Below, one piece after another: positions 1 to 9,495 of a stretch of 64,000 nt of DNA; the stretch's first letter is position 1; each line of letters begins with the position of its first letter. Source of the DNA: Accumulibacter phosphatis. Lineage in GTDB: Bacteria > Pseudomonadota > Gammaproteobacteria > Burkholderiales > Rhodocyclaceae. The stretch spans positions 3,906,001 through 3,970,000 of the forward strand of contig NC_013194.1 in assembly GCF_000024165.1 (NCBI RefSeq), given 5' to 3'. The position numbers were made by a program, and so were the translations under genes. Under the pieces are notes generated by a model. It saw only the letters and a list, made by a program, of their open reading frames with translations, did not search any database and had not been told where the DNA came from.

Positions 1-210
1 CTTGACCGTTGTCTTGCCCGCCTCGAGGCCTTCCGCCGAGCTGAAGCTGATTTCTATCGTCGGCCCCTCGGCAAGAATCTTCTGCACCACGATCCAGCCG
101 CCGAGCAGTGCGGCGATGATCGGAATGATCCACACCGGCGAGAGGCGTGTTCGCCGCTTGGCGAGCGACGTCGCTTCGGGGAGATCGGGCAGCGTCTCGT
201 GGTCAGGCAT
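1..210 (-). CDS. pqiB: PqiB-like MCE-domain protein, N-terminal part
   Basis: Only the first 70 codons lie in the window; the gene continues past base 1. The protein starts MPDHETLPDL, has basic residues KRRTRLSP, and then one hydrophobic segment WIIPIIAALLGGWIVV that should anchor it in the inner membrane. It continues into the beginning of an MCE domain (EGPTIEISF, then a GLEAGKT motif). This order is that of PqiB/YebT-type proteins, which form periplasmic lipid-transfer tunnels between the two membranes. Its ATG overlaps the end of the upstream pqiA-like gene by 8 bases, so the three genes form one operon. The family is clear from context plus the MCE start; the remainder cannot be seen. 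Confidence 0.8.
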   Translation of the reverse strand, partial: MPDHETLPDLPEATSLAKRRTRLSPVWIIPIIAALLGGWIVVQKILAEGPTIEISFSSAEGLEAGKTTVK

Positions 211-835
211 GGCATTCCTTCTGCGGCAGATCCCAGATCAGGCGCGGGTCGAAGCAGTTCACCGCGACCATGGTCACCACCACGACACCGGCAAAGAACA
301 TCACTCCGGGGCCCGGGGCCATCCACATCAGCGGCTTGAGCTGTACCAGGGCGACGACGAAGGTGTCGACGAAGACATCGAGCATCGACCAGCGGCCGAT
401 GAACTTTACCATGCGGTAGAGCCGTACCCGCTGCCGGCTCGACTTGGGCGAACCCCGCTGCACCGTGATCAGCAGGTAGGCCAGGGCGATCAGCTTGCCG
501 AGCGGGATGGTGATGCTGGCGACGAAGACGACGATCGCCAGGGGCCACGACGTTGGCGACCACAGCTCGACGACGCCCTGCATGATGGTGTCGGTCTGAC
601 TGCCGAGCGGCGTGTAGGTGGTCAGTACCGGCAGCAGGTTGGCCGGAAGGTAGAGGATCAGCGCCGCGATCACCAGCGCCCAGCAACGTTCGATACTCGC
701 CGGGCGGCGAAAATGCAGCCTCTCGCCACAACGCGGACAGTGCGGAGGCTGCCCCGCCAGCGGTCGCGAGACCAGCCCGCAGACCTCGCAGCCGGCCAGC
801 CCGAGCGACATCGCGGTCGCCGGCTGGGCGTTCAT
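203..835 (-). CDS. pqiA: PqiA-like integral membrane protein, second half
   Basis: A 210-residue membrane protein. It begins with a zinc-ribbon-like pair of CxxC motifs (CEVCG near residue 14, CPRCGERL near residue 31) followed by about four hydrophobic segments, including LVIAALILYLPANLLPVLTTYTPLG, which is the hallmark of the PqiA domain. PqiA works with the MCE protein PqiB in envelope lipid homeostasis. The start at 835 is chosen because it gives a 4-base ATGA overlap with the upstream paralogous gene. E. coli PqiA carries two such domains in one chain; here each domain is its own gene. Paraquat inducibility is a family name, not something the sequence shows. Confidence 0.85.
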   Translation of the reverse strand: MNAQPATAMSLGLAGCEVCGLVSRPLAGQPPHCPRCGERLHFRRPASIERCWALVIAALILYLPANLLPVLTTYTPLGSQTDTIMQGVVELWSPTSWPLAIVVFVASITIPLGKLIALAYLLITVQRGSPKSSRQRVRLYRMVKFIGRWSMLDVFVDTFVVALVQLKPLMWMAPGPGVMFFAGVVVVTMVAVNCFDPRLIWDLPQKECHA

Positions 836-1488
836 CGTCCGCCCTCCCCTGGCCGTGTCGAGGCGCCGGCGACCCAGCCGACACGCGCCCAGGCATCGCG
901 CGGGTCGAAGACCGCGGCCATCGCCGCGAGCAGGAAGACCAGTGCGCCGAGGACGAACATGGCCAGGCCGGGAATCACCGTCGCCAGTTCGGCGATCTTG
1001 ATCAGCGCCACGAGAACGCCGAGGAGCATGATCTCGATCATGCTCCACTCGCGCAGGATCTCGTAGGCGCGCAGCAGCCTGCCCGCCCAGGCAGGCGCCG
1101 GCGGCCGGCGTACGGCGAGCACGACGGCGAGCAGGCAGGCGATCTCGAACGCCGGCGCGATCACGGCCGTGAACAGCACCAGTATGGCAACCTCCTGCCT
1201 ACCGTCGCGCCACATCGCCAGCACGCCGCCGATCACCGTCGTGAAGGCTTCGCGACCGGCCACTGCCAGGCCGAGCATCGGCACGCTGTTGGCGATCAGC
1301 AACAGAAACGCGGCGGCAACCGCCAGCGCCAACGTCCGATTCAGCGAATCGACCTTGTGGCGCCACAAGCGCGCATGACAACGCGCGCAGTGTGCCGAGC
1401 CAGCCGGCGGAATCGGTGGCAGATGCTGCAGCAGATCGCAGTCGGGACAGGCGACCAGCGAGGAGTCGCGTGCGTTCGGCTCAGGCAT
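832..1488 (-). CDS. pqiA: PqiA-like integral membrane protein, first half
   Basis: A 218-residue paralogue of the next gene and the first gene of the pqi operon in this window. It has the same plan: an N-terminal pair of CxxC knuckles (CPDCDLL, CARCHARL) and then four hydrophobic segments, with NSVPMLGLAVAG after the first one matching the PqiA-domain signature. It ends in the ATGA overlap with the second half gene. It probably forms an inner-membrane complex with the partner half and PqiB. About 80 bases separate its ATG from the stop of the patatin-like gene behind it, so it may be read from that gene's promoter or from its own. Confidence 0.85.
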   Translation of the reverse strand: MPEPNARDSSLVACPDCDLLQHLPPIPPAGSAHCARCHARLWRHKVDSLNRTLALAVAAAFLLLIANSVPMLGLAVAGREAFTTVIGGVLAMWRDGRQEVAILVLFTAVIAPAFEIACLLAVVLAVRRPPAPAWAGRLLRAYEILREWSMIEIMLLGVLVALIKIAELATVIPGLAMFVLGALVFLLAAMAAVFDPRDAWARVGWVAGASTRPGEGGR

Positions 1489-1568
1489 GGCTGTTGGTCA
1501 CCCGCTCTGCGGATCTCCAGCGGGCCGGCCAGATGCGATCACAGGAGCGCGCTCGGTAACGGGGTGCG

Positions 1569-3032
1569 CTATTTCACGGCGGACGCTGCCGGCGCGCGCG
1601 GCGGCTCGGCCACGATCCGCGCGCCGACGTCTTTGAGCAGGCGCTGGAATTCCGGCGAGTCCATGATGATCGTTCCGGCTGCCGCGCGCAGGCGATCGAC
1701 AGCCTCGTCGGGCAGCACGAACGACGTCGGCTGTTCATTCAGATAGGCCAACTCGTCCTTGTCCTTCAGCGCTGGGAACGAGACATCGATGGCATAGATC
1801 TCGGCGTTCGGCACGCGCAGCGCGGCGGCAACCACGGGATCCTTGTTGGCGGCCATGCCTGGCGACTGGCCGATCAGACGCAAGGTCTGCCAGCGCGCCG
1901 CCATGTCCCGCAGCAGTTCGACCGCTTCGTACGAGTAGCGGTCGATCGGCACGCCGGCCGACTTCAGCAGGACGCTGATGGTGCCGGGCGGGACTTCGGA
2001 CTCGTCCCAGTTGGTCGGCGGCGACGACAGTGAATTGACGATGAAGACGATGATCCGGCGGGCGCGGTCGAGCGGCGTCGGTGCGCCCACCTCGTGCAGG
2101 GCCTGGGAAATTTCGAGCGCATCGAGCACCGCGCGCATGCCGACGTTGTCGGAGACGCCGCCGTCGACGAGGTGAAGGTAGGGCCGGTGGACGCCGTCCC
2201 CGTAGGCCTGCAGGTCCTTCAGCGAGCGGATCGCGCGCGCCGCCGGCCGCGGCGGTTCCGCGGCTGAAGAAAACACCTTCACCCAGCCGGGCAACTGCGT
2301 GTTGCAACCGCCGCCATAATTGTTGATCGTCACCGGCGAGAGCACCACCGGTACGGCCGACGACGCGGCAGCGGCGCGCGACAACCGCACGGCATTGAGA
2401 TCCGAGCAGAGGACGTCGAAGGTAGTCTGGTTGAAGACAAAACGGGCGCCGGTCGAGATGTCGGTGGCCGACGCCAGGATCAGGGGGCCCCGGCCGCGGT
2501 CCAGATCGCCGAAAGTGGCCCCATCGAAGAGAATCTCGTCGTACAACTGCGCCGCCAGTTCCGAACGACCCCAGCCCAGGGACCACAGCGCTCCCCAATG
2601 GCGCGGGCTGAACGTACGGGCAATGATCTCGCCCTGCACATCGCGCTTCAGGAAGCGTTGTTCGTACTCGGCGAACAGCTTGTCGCCGTACAGGCCGTAG
2701 GCCAGCGCGGTGAAGCTGCCACCGGAGACGCCGGTGATGACGTCGACGGCATCGAGCAGGCGCACAGTCTGGCCCTGCGCTCCCGTTACCTCGGTGCGGC
2801 GAAGAAACTCGAGGACTCCGTAGGAAAAGGCCGCCGCGCGCGTACCGCCGCCCGAGAAGGCGAGAATGACAAGGTTTTCCTTTTCCCTGGCGTGCGCCTG
2901 ACGCACCTCGAAGCGGTAACCCGTCTTCGGGTCGGCCTGCGTGATCGGCGGATTGACTGGGCGGGTGGCACAACCGGCAAGCGTGAGCAACAAGAAAATG
3001 GCCAGCAGGAATGGCGCGCGAAATGGAATCAT
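1569..3032 (-). CDS. Patatin-like phospholipase, predicted lipoprotein
   Basis: A 487-residue predicted acyl hydrolase. The chosen ATG at 3032 gives a clean lipoprotein signal peptide ending in a LTLAGC lipobox; longer starts only add non-signal residues. The patatin fold elements are visible: the oxyanion loop GGGTRAAAFSYG, the nucleophile elbow GVSGGSF and the catalytic aspartate in VDGGVSDNVG. The Ser-Asp dyad is therefore intact. Patatin-like proteins cleave acyl ester bonds of phospholipids and related lipids; the substrate here is unknown. The lipid anchor places it in the envelope. It stands alone between the pqi genes and a second predicted lipoprotein with a CHAT domain, all on the same strand. 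Confidence 0.88.
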   Translation of the reverse strand: MIPFRAPFLLAIFLLLTLAGCATRPVNPPITQADPKTGYRFEVRQAHAREKENLVILAFSGGGTRAAAFSYGVLEFLRRTEVTGAQGQTVRLLDAVDVITGVSGGSFTALAYGLYGDKLFAEYEQRFLKRDVQGEIIARTFSPRHWGALWSLGWGRSELAAQLYDEILFDGATFGDLDRGRGPLILASATDISTGARFVFNQTTFDVLCSDLNAVRLSRAAAASSAVPVVLSPVTINNYGGGCNTQLPGWVKVFSSAAEPPRPAARAIRSLKDLQAYGDGVHRPYLHLVDGGVSDNVGMRAVLDALEISQALHEVGAPTPLDRARRIIVFIVNSLSSPPTNWDESEVPPGTISVLLKSAGVPIDRYSYEAVELLRDMAARWQTLRLIGQSPGMAANKDPVVAAALRVPNAEIYAIDVSFPALKDKDELAYLNEQPTSFVLPDEAVDRLRAAAGTIIMDSPEFQRLLKDVGARIVAEPPRAPAASAVK

Positions 3033-3220
3033 CGGTTCAGGCCAGAGGAGTGGGAAGACTGCCATTCTACCGCGTCCGCTCTCGCGCTGACCCCCCACCC
3101 TGGTCCAGCGTCACATGGGCCTGCACGAGGTCGCCTGTCCACCCAGGAATGCGCCTGAGCGCATACGCGAGCGCCGAACAACTACGGCACGGCAAGGAGC
3201 CGAGCGACCCGCGGGTTTTC

Positions 3221-5476
3221 TCAGCGGGCGTTGCCGGTGAGGATGAAAGCAGCCCAGTAATTGGGATGCTCATACTTTTTCCGGGTGTTGATCTGGGCCT
3301 GGCGCAGCGCTTCCTGCTTGTCCATCTGGGCCAGGTTCTGATAGAAGCCGACCATCAGGTCGCGCGTGGCAAGATCGTCCACATCCCAGAGGCTGGAGAC
3401 GATTGAACTGGCGCCGGCGTAGAGCAGACCGCGCGCAAAACCGACCACGTCATCGCCGGTCGTCACCTTGCCAAGCGCCGTCTGACACGCGCTCAGCGTC
3501 ACCAGATTCGCATCCAGGCTAAGCGAATACAGGTCGCTGACCTTCAGCCGACCGTCGCTGCTCCGGTCCGGCGCCAGGAGCACGGCGGAGTTCATCGGCT
3601 CCGCCGGATTGAAGAGGCCATGCGCGGCGAAGTGGATGATCGGGAACCGCCCTCCCTGCTGCTTGACGAAATCTGGCGTCGCCTGGCGCCGCAGCAGGAC
3701 CTTGGCGTTGGGCAGGATGCGGGCGATGGAGCTTGCCTCCTCCTGCGCGAATTGCAGGTCGAGGCGCGCGTTGCCGAGATCGGGGTTGCCGAGCAGGAGG
3801 GCGGTGGTCACGGCCTTGTCCCGACGCCCCGCAATGAGCTGCAGAACGCTGGCGCTCGGTTCGACGCGCAGGCTGTAGTCGTCGATCAGGAACCCCCGCT
3901 CGGAACGCAGCGCGTAAAACGGCAGGTAGTGCAGGACGCCATGCGGGACGACGACCAGTTTGCGGACCTTCAGCGAGCCGAGCAGTGGCTTGAACAGGCG
4001 GTTGTAGATCTGCTCGGACTGCGGCAGGTAATCGCGGGAATCGGCGTTGCTCAGCGATGCCCTGAACTTGATGACCCTGTCTTCGAGGCCAGCACGCTCC
4101 AGTCTGACCGCCTTGAGACCCTCTCTGCCGACGACGAACGCCACCAGATCCTGGTCGGTATAGTAGTACTCGAGTAGCGCCTCGTCGAGCTGCAGCGACT
4201 GCTGAATCTCCTTCAAGGGCGTACTCGCCACGCTGACCAGCGAAGCCAGTTCCGGCGCCTGCGCCTTGAGGCTCCTGCGAATTTCGTAAGCCGCGACGCT
4301 GCGCGTCGCGGCAACTTGCTCCGGGGCCGCGAGCGCCACCAGATCCGACTCGGCACCCATCAGCCTGAGCAGGATGTCGCCGCCCTGCGCCTCGCGCGGC
4401 CGCGCGGCAAAGGACTTCTGTGTGGCAAGCAGATCGACGAGTGCCCGCGCCTTCGAACGTTCGACGTACTCGAAGGCGCGGGCCTCGAGCCCGTGCGCGA
4501 GCAGCAGCGGGACCAGCGCGTGATAGAGCGACTGCTTGTCGCCGACGAAACCGATGCGACCGGATTCGCTGTCGATCGACGATCGCTGCTGCTCGATGAT
4601 CTCGATGGCCTTTTCGAGCATCTTGATGGCCTCGGCGATGGCACCCTCGGTCTGCGCAATGCGTGCCCGGTCCTGCAATACACGCCAGTGGATGCCACCG
4701 AACTGGCTGATCTGCGGGTGCGTCAGCAACTGGTCGTAACCCTGTTTGGCCTGCGCCTGCTTGCCGGTTTCGTAGAGGCTCTTGCAACGGATGAAAAAAC
4801 GCGGCACCGCCTGAAAGGTGGGGTCGTAATGGATCTTCAGGCTTGCCGGCACTTCTGCGCGCGGGTCGTCGACGCTCAGCAGGGCCTTCCCGTATTCCTT
4901 CAGTGCCATGTGGATGCGCGCCATGGCGATGAATTTCTCGGGGCCCAGGTTGCTCTTCTCGAGGTCAACCCGGCTGATGACTGCCAGGTGCTCGCGCGCC
5001 ACCTCGCGATGACCGAGAAAGGCGTTCGCCACGCCGAGGATGTTGCTGATCTGGATCAGCTGCGCTCGGTAGAAGATCTGGTTCTGCTTCAGACGGCTAC
5101 CCGCTCGAGCCGCGAAGTCGATGGCCTTGGCGTATTCGCCCTGGTCGAGATAGGTCGCCGCACGGAAGATCGCCGGATACACGGACAAATCCCCGCCGAA
5201 AAAGTTGTCATCGCCGGCGGCGACCCGCTTGTCCATGAGGTCGGCGACGGTCAGCACCGTCTGGTAGCGGCGGACTTCATAATAGGCGCTGCCGAGCAGC
5301 AAGAGCTGAAAACTGGTGACTTCGCCGCCCTTGTCGAGCCGCGGCTGGATTTCCTTGATCAGCGCATGGTGCTCACCCTTCTGCATGAGCGCACTCAAAG
5401 TGACGTCGTCCGCCGTCACGCAGCCGGGAATCAGAAACAGGCAAAGCAACAGCCACAGGGCGGTGATCTTGGACAT
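3221..5476 (-). CDS. TPR repeat and CHAT-domain protease-like lipoprotein
   Basis: A 751-residue protein starting MSKITALWLL with a lipobox LIPGC, hence a predicted envelope lipoprotein. The N-terminal half is helical with several TPR-like repeats (for example the stretches around EYAKAIDFAARAGSRL and AIAEAIKMLEKAIEII). The C-terminal third is a CHAT domain, a caspase-like cysteine peptidase fold: the catalytic pair is seen as HFAAHG near residue 615 and LSACQT near residue 662, followed by the usual GFARGLLYAGASSIVSSLW block. Function is unknown; CHAT-TPR proteins are generally peptidases or signalling scaffolds, and an exported one is less usual. About 190 bases separate it from the patatin gene on the same strand. 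Confidence 0.85.
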   Translation of the reverse strand: MSKITALWLLLCLFLIPGCVTADDVTLSALMQKGEHHALIKEIQPRLDKGGEVTSFQLLLLGSAYYEVRRYQTVLTVADLMDKRVAAGDDNFFGGDLSVYPAIFRAATYLDQGEYAKAIDFAARAGSRLKQNQIFYRAQLIQISNILGVANAFLGHREVAREHLAVISRVDLEKSNLGPEKFIAMARIHMALKEYGKALLSVDDPRAEVPASLKIHYDPTFQAVPRFFIRCKSLYETGKQAQAKQGYDQLLTHPQISQFGGIHWRVLQDRARIAQTEGAIAEAIKMLEKAIEIIEQQRSSIDSESGRIGFVGDKQSLYHALVPLLLAHGLEARAFEYVERSKARALVDLLATQKSFAARPREAQGGDILLRLMGAESDLVALAAPEQVAATRSVAAYEIRRSLKAQAPELASLVSVASTPLKEIQQSLQLDEALLEYYYTDQDLVAFVVGREGLKAVRLERAGLEDRVIKFRASLSNADSRDYLPQSEQIYNRLFKPLLGSLKVRKLVVVPHGVLHYLPFYALRSERGFLIDDYSLRVEPSASVLQLIAGRRDKAVTTALLLGNPDLGNARLDLQFAQEEASSIARILPNAKVLLRRQATPDFVKQQGGRFPIIHFAAHGLFNPAEPMNSAVLLAPDRSSDGRLKVSDLYSLSLDANLVTLSACQTALGKVTTGDDVVGFARGLLYAGASSIVSSLWDVDDLATRDLMVGFYQNLAQMDKQEALRQAQINTRKKYEHPNYWAAFILTGNAR

Positions 5477-5823
5477 CGATTGGTCTCGGTGTGGCGGCAG
5501 CGATATCTTGTACCCGGCGGCGCGGCTGGCCCGCATCCACCAATTGCGGGTTCCCACGACGACCGCGCAGTCTACCGGCTTCTGCGCGACGTTTGCCCGG
5601 AGGACGCAGCGGTAGTCAGGCCAGGGATTCCCATGACGTCCTGTCAATTATAGGAGCCCGTTTCAGACGTGGTCAAACCACCCGTGCTCAAACGCTGCCG
5701 CTGACTCCCCCCTTGACCCCCGACGGGCGCCCGAAAGCGCCCGCTCCAGAGCTGACGCCGACGGCTAATGCCGTAATCGCCTTTTCCTTGGCGGACCTAA
5801 CTGCCTGTGCCAGAATGCGCTGC
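5477..5823. other. Intergenic region between divergent genes
   Basis: A 347-base non-coding stretch between the starts of the CHAT lipoprotein (minus) and the MscK-like channel (plus), so it must hold both promoters. I see one perfect 7-bp stem with a 6-base loop at 5724-5743 (CGGGCGC / GCGCCCG), not followed by a T run, so not a typical terminator. An AT-richer patch lies around 5643-5652. I recognise no operator, small RNA or riboswitch. Confidence 0.5.
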
Positions 5824-8800
5824 ATGTCGAAAACCGTGCCAGCCTGCCTGCGGCCTTTGTCGTTGTTGTTCATCCTCGCGCTGTGGTGCGGCGCCCTGGC
5901 GGCCAGCGACGCGACAGCGCCAGCCGGCCGTCGCAGCGCAGCGCCGCTGCTGGTGACTGGGGAGGTGCTACAGGCGAAGATCAGCGAGGCGGAAGGCAAC
6001 CCCGAACTCGACGCCAAGAGTCGCGCCGATCTCATCGCCCTCTACCGCGACAGCTTGAGCAACCTGACGAAGATCGACGCCCACGCGGCGCGCGCCGACG
6101 CTTTCGCCGAGATCATGCGCACGGCACCGCAGGAGACGGATCTCGTCCGCCAGCGGACCGCCGCCTTGCAGGCGGCCCAGCCGTCTGCCACCAAGGTCGC
6201 CGACGCGGCCGCCGGCGGAGTGCAGATCGCGCGCGATCTCAAGCGCGAGGAGGCCGACCTCGCGGCGGTACAGGCCCTGCGCGCCGACATCGAGCGACAG
6301 CTGGCCTATCAGGAAAACCGACCGACGGCTATCCGCCAGACTCTCGCGACGGCGCAGGAGCAGCAGCGGGCGATTGCCGCCGCCCTGCAGAGCCCACCGC
6401 CTGCGGACGAGCCGGAGAGACTGAGCGAGGCCAGGCGCTGGAGCCTGGAAACCCGCTATGCCGCCCTCAGCACGCAGATCCAGGCGCTTGACCAGGAACT
6501 CCTCAGCCTGCCGATGAAATGGGATCTCCTCGCGGCGACGCGCGACGAGAAGACCGCCAAGATCGAGCGCATCGGCCAGCACGTCAGGGATCTGAAGGCA
6601 CTGAACAACGCCTGGCGGGTGGCACAGGCCGAACAGGCCGAACAGGCAGCGGAACGGATGTTGGACGCCGTGCGCGGGCTGAGCCCGACCCTGGCCGCCT
6701 TTGCCGAGCACAACCTCGTACTCGCCAGGGATCTGAACGCCGTAACCCACCCGCTCGCGGCGCTGGACAAGGAGCAGGCGCAGGCAGTGCAACTGGCCGA
6801 ACAGATTCGGGCCAACCACAGGCGCGAACAGGCGGCGACGGAGATCAGCGCACTCAGTGCCGGCCTCGGCCCGCTGCTGCTCGCCCATCGCCAGGCACTG
6901 CCGGACCTGAAGGTGTACGAACGCAAGGGCCGCGAACTCGCGCAGAAGATTGCCGAGGTCAACGTGCAACGCCTGCGCTCGCTCGATGAGGCGGCGCGCC
7001 TCGCCAATGGTCCGGCAGCCGTCGCCGCACTCGCCGCCGAACTTCCCGCCGGGCAGACGGACTCCCTGCACGACACGCTGCAGGCCCTGGTCGAGCAGCG
7101 GCGGACTCTGCTCGCCCAGCAACTGGAGAGCGAGGCGATCTATCTGGACCGCTTGCGCAAGCTGCACACCGCCGAGAACCAGATGCGCGAGGCGGCTCGC
7201 CGCTACGACTCCTTTCTCGAGAAGCACCTGTTCTGGCTCGGCACGCAATCGAGAACGCAGCCAGATGACGTTCTTCGACTGCCGGATGAGGTACGGTTGC
7301 TGCTCGCGCCCGCACGCCGGTCGGATGTCGTGCGCGCCTTCGAGCAACAGGTCTTTCCCTCGCCCGTGTTCTGGCTGAGCGTGCTGCTCGCACTCGTCCT
7401 GACGTGGAAGCAAGGCGCCTTGACCGCGGCAATCGAACGCACCGCGCGGCATGTCGGCGAACCCGGCGCCGACAGCTTCCGGCACACCCTGCGCGCCTGC
7501 GGCTGGACGCTACTGAAAGCGGGCCCACTGCCCCTGCTGGTCGCCGTCACCGGCGGGCTCCTGCAAGGGCATACGCACAGCACAGCACTCGCGCACGCCG
7601 TCGGTGGCGGCCTGAACGCGGTCGCGATCAATCTCTACATGCTTCTCGCGCTGCGCCAGATCAGCCTCCCCGGAGGACTGGCCACGGCGCACTTGCGGTG
7701 GCCCGAGCCGGCCACCCACCAGTTGCGGGTCGAACTCGGACGTCTGCTGTGGGTCTTCATTCCGGCCTATGTCGTCGGGCGACTGGCCGTAGACCTGAAT
7801 CCAGCACACACCGGCGGTGCCGTCGCACGGCTGGCGCTGCTGTTCCTGACCCTGACGGTGGCCGTGTTCTTCTACCGCGTGTTTCACCCCACACGTGGCG
7901 CAGTGGCGCACCTGCGCCGCCAGGCCCAGCCGGCGCTGATCTTCCGCCTGCAGCCGCTATGGTTCCCCGCCTTGGTCGCGACGCCCTTTGTGATCCTCGC
8001 CACGACCCTGAACGGCTACGTCTACTCGGCGATGATCATGATGCATTCCCTGCTCCTGAGCCTTTGGCTGGCCTGCGGCCTGATCCTGCTGCATGGGCTC
8101 GTCTGGCGCTGGTTGACCTTGTTGCGCCAACGCGCCGGCTACCAGATCGCCAGCAACGAACGCGCCGGCGAATCCGCAACCGACGCAGCGGTAGGCGTTA
8201 CGCCGGACGAACCTGACGGCAACGCCCCGCCAACCGCATACGCCGAGCTCGACCTGACGGCGGTGGACGAGGACAGCCGCGAGTTGCTGGGCATCGTCAC
8301 CACGCTGCTCGCCCTGGCCGGCCTTTACGCCATCTGGTCTGCAGTTTTCCCGGCCTTGACGATCCTCGACGACATCACGCTGTGGTATCGCTCGGCGACC
8401 GTCGATGGCGAGGATCGACGCCTGCCGATCACACTCGCCGATCTCGGCGTCGCCCTGATCTATCTGATCAGCACGGTGACACTGGCCAAGCGACTGCCAG
8501 CCGTACTCGACATGATCCTGCTCGAGCGCTTCCGCATGTCTTCCGGCAGCCGCTACACCGCCACCACCCTGACGACCTATGGCATCGTCGCCGGCGGCGC
8601 CTTGCTGACGCTCTACACCCTCGGCGCGCAATGGTCACAGGTACAGTGGCTGGCGGCCGCCATGAGCGTCGGCATCGGCTTCGGCCTGCAGGAGATCGTC
8701 GCCAACTTCATCAGCGGCCTGATCATCCTGTTCGAGCGGCCGGTGCGGGTTGGCGACCTGATCACCGTCGGCAATACCGATGGCGTAGTCACCAAGATCC

Positions 8801-9267
8801 GCATTCGCGCCACCACCATTCGTAACGCCGACCGCCAGGAACTGGTGGTGCCGAACAAGGAGTTCATCACCGGCCGCCTGCTCAACTGGTCGCTGTCGGA
8901 CCCGGTGACGCGCGTCAAGGTGAGCGTCGGCGTCGCCTACGGCACGGACATCGACCGTGCACACGCACTGATGCGCGAGGCGGCGGACGAGCACGAACAC
9001 GTTCTCGCCGACCCGAAGCCCGGGGTGAGCTTCGATGCTTTCGGCGACAATTCGCTGACGCTCACCCTGCGCGCCTTCGTCGACGATATCGATCACCGGA
9101 GCGCGACGGTGACCGACCTGCACAAGGCCATCAACCGCAAGTTCGAGCAGGCGGGAATCGCCATGGCCTTCCCGCAGCGTGACCTGCACTTCGACCCGAG
9201 TTCGCCACTGCACGTGACCATCGAGGACGCCAGGCAGGCGAAGACCGACCCCGGGAATCCGCGCTGA
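5824..9267 (+). CDS. Large MscK/KefA-type mechanosensitive channel
   Basis: A 1147-residue protein. It starts with a signal peptide (LLFILALWCGALAAS), followed by about 470 periplasmic residues rich in Ala, Gln, Glu and Arg that look coiled-coil. About eleven hydrophobic segments follow from residue 515. The MscS core is at about residues 908-1125: the pore helix region AAAMSVGIGFGLQEIVANFISGLIILFERP and the beta domain VRVGDLITVG with VPNKEFITGRLLNWS. This is the MscK/MscM architecture, a channel that opens under membrane tension and protects against osmotic downshock; MscK of E. coli is also K+ dependent. A second in-frame ATG at 5815 would add three residues. It is single, with galU 228 bases downstream. 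Confidence 0.9.
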   Translation: MSKTVPACLRPLSLLFILALWCGALAASDATAPAGRRSAAPLLVTGEVLQAKISEAEGNPELDAKSRADLIALYRDSLSNLTKIDAHAARADAFAEIMRTAPQETDLVRQRTAALQAAQPSATKVADAAAGGVQIARDLKREEADLAAVQALRADIERQLAYQENRPTAIRQTLATAQEQQRAIAAALQSPPPADEPERLSEARRWSLETRYAALSTQIQALDQELLSLPMKWDLLAATRDEKTAKIERIGQHVRDLKALNNAWRVAQAEQAEQAAERMLDAVRGLSPTLAAFAEHNLVLARDLNAVTHPLAALDKEQAQAVQLAEQIRANHRREQAATEISALSAGLGPLLLAHRQALPDLKVYERKGRELAQKIAEVNVQRLRSLDEAARLANGPAAVAALAAELPAGQTDSLHDTLQALVEQRRTLLAQQLESEAIYLDRLRKLHTAENQMREAARRYDSFLEKHLFWLGTQSRTQPDDVLRLPDEVRLLLAPARRSDVVRAFEQQVFPSPVFWLSVLLALVLTWKQGALTAAIERTARHVGEPGADSFRHTLRACGWTLLKAGPLPLLVAVTGGLLQGHTHSTALAHAVGGGLNAVAINLYMLLALRQISLPGGLATAHLRWPEPATHQLRVELGRLLWVFIPAYVVGRLAVDLNPAHTGGAVARLALLFLTLTVAVFFYRVFHPTRGAVAHLRRQAQPALIFRLQPLWFPALVATPFVILATTLNGYVYSAMIMMHSLLLSLWLACGLILLHGLVWRWLTLLRQRAGYQIASNERAGESATDAAVGVTPDEPDGNAPPTAYAELDLTAVDEDSRELLGIVTTLLALAGLYAIWSAVFPALTILDDITLWYRSATVDGEDRRLPITLADLGVALIYLISTVTLAKRLPAVLDMILLERFRMSSGSRYTATTLTTYGIVAGGALLTLYTLGAQWSQVQWLAAAMSVGIGFGLQEIVANFISGLIILFERPVRVGDLITVGNTDGVVTKIRIRATTIRNADRQELVVPNKEFITGRLLNWSLSDPVTRVKVSVGVAYGTDIDRAHALMREAADEHEHVLADPKPGVSFDAFGDNSLTLTLRAFVDDIDHRSATVTDLHKAINRKFEQAGIAMAFPQRDLHFDPSSPLHVTIEDARQAKTDPGNPR

Positions 9268-9495
9268 TCCGTCTGCCGGATCCCGTAGCGAGTGGCCCGA
9301 CCGATTGCGGTGACCATGCTCACAGGATCGGTGACCAGCGCGTCGAGGCGCCCCCGCGGCGGGCCGGCGACCAGGACTGCTTGAAAGGTCGCGGCCTGCA
9401 CAACGAGCCGGAGTAGAATGGGTTGCGGGCGAGCACGCCAACGAGTTGACGACTCGTCCAGGTAGCGGGCCCGGACGAATGCAGGGGAAATCCGA

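Noticed and set aside
5724..5743. Hairpin CGGGCGC/GCGCCCG upstream of the MscK-like gene as a terminator
   Set aside because: No T run follows on either strand and no gene ends there; it may be chance in GC-rich DNA.
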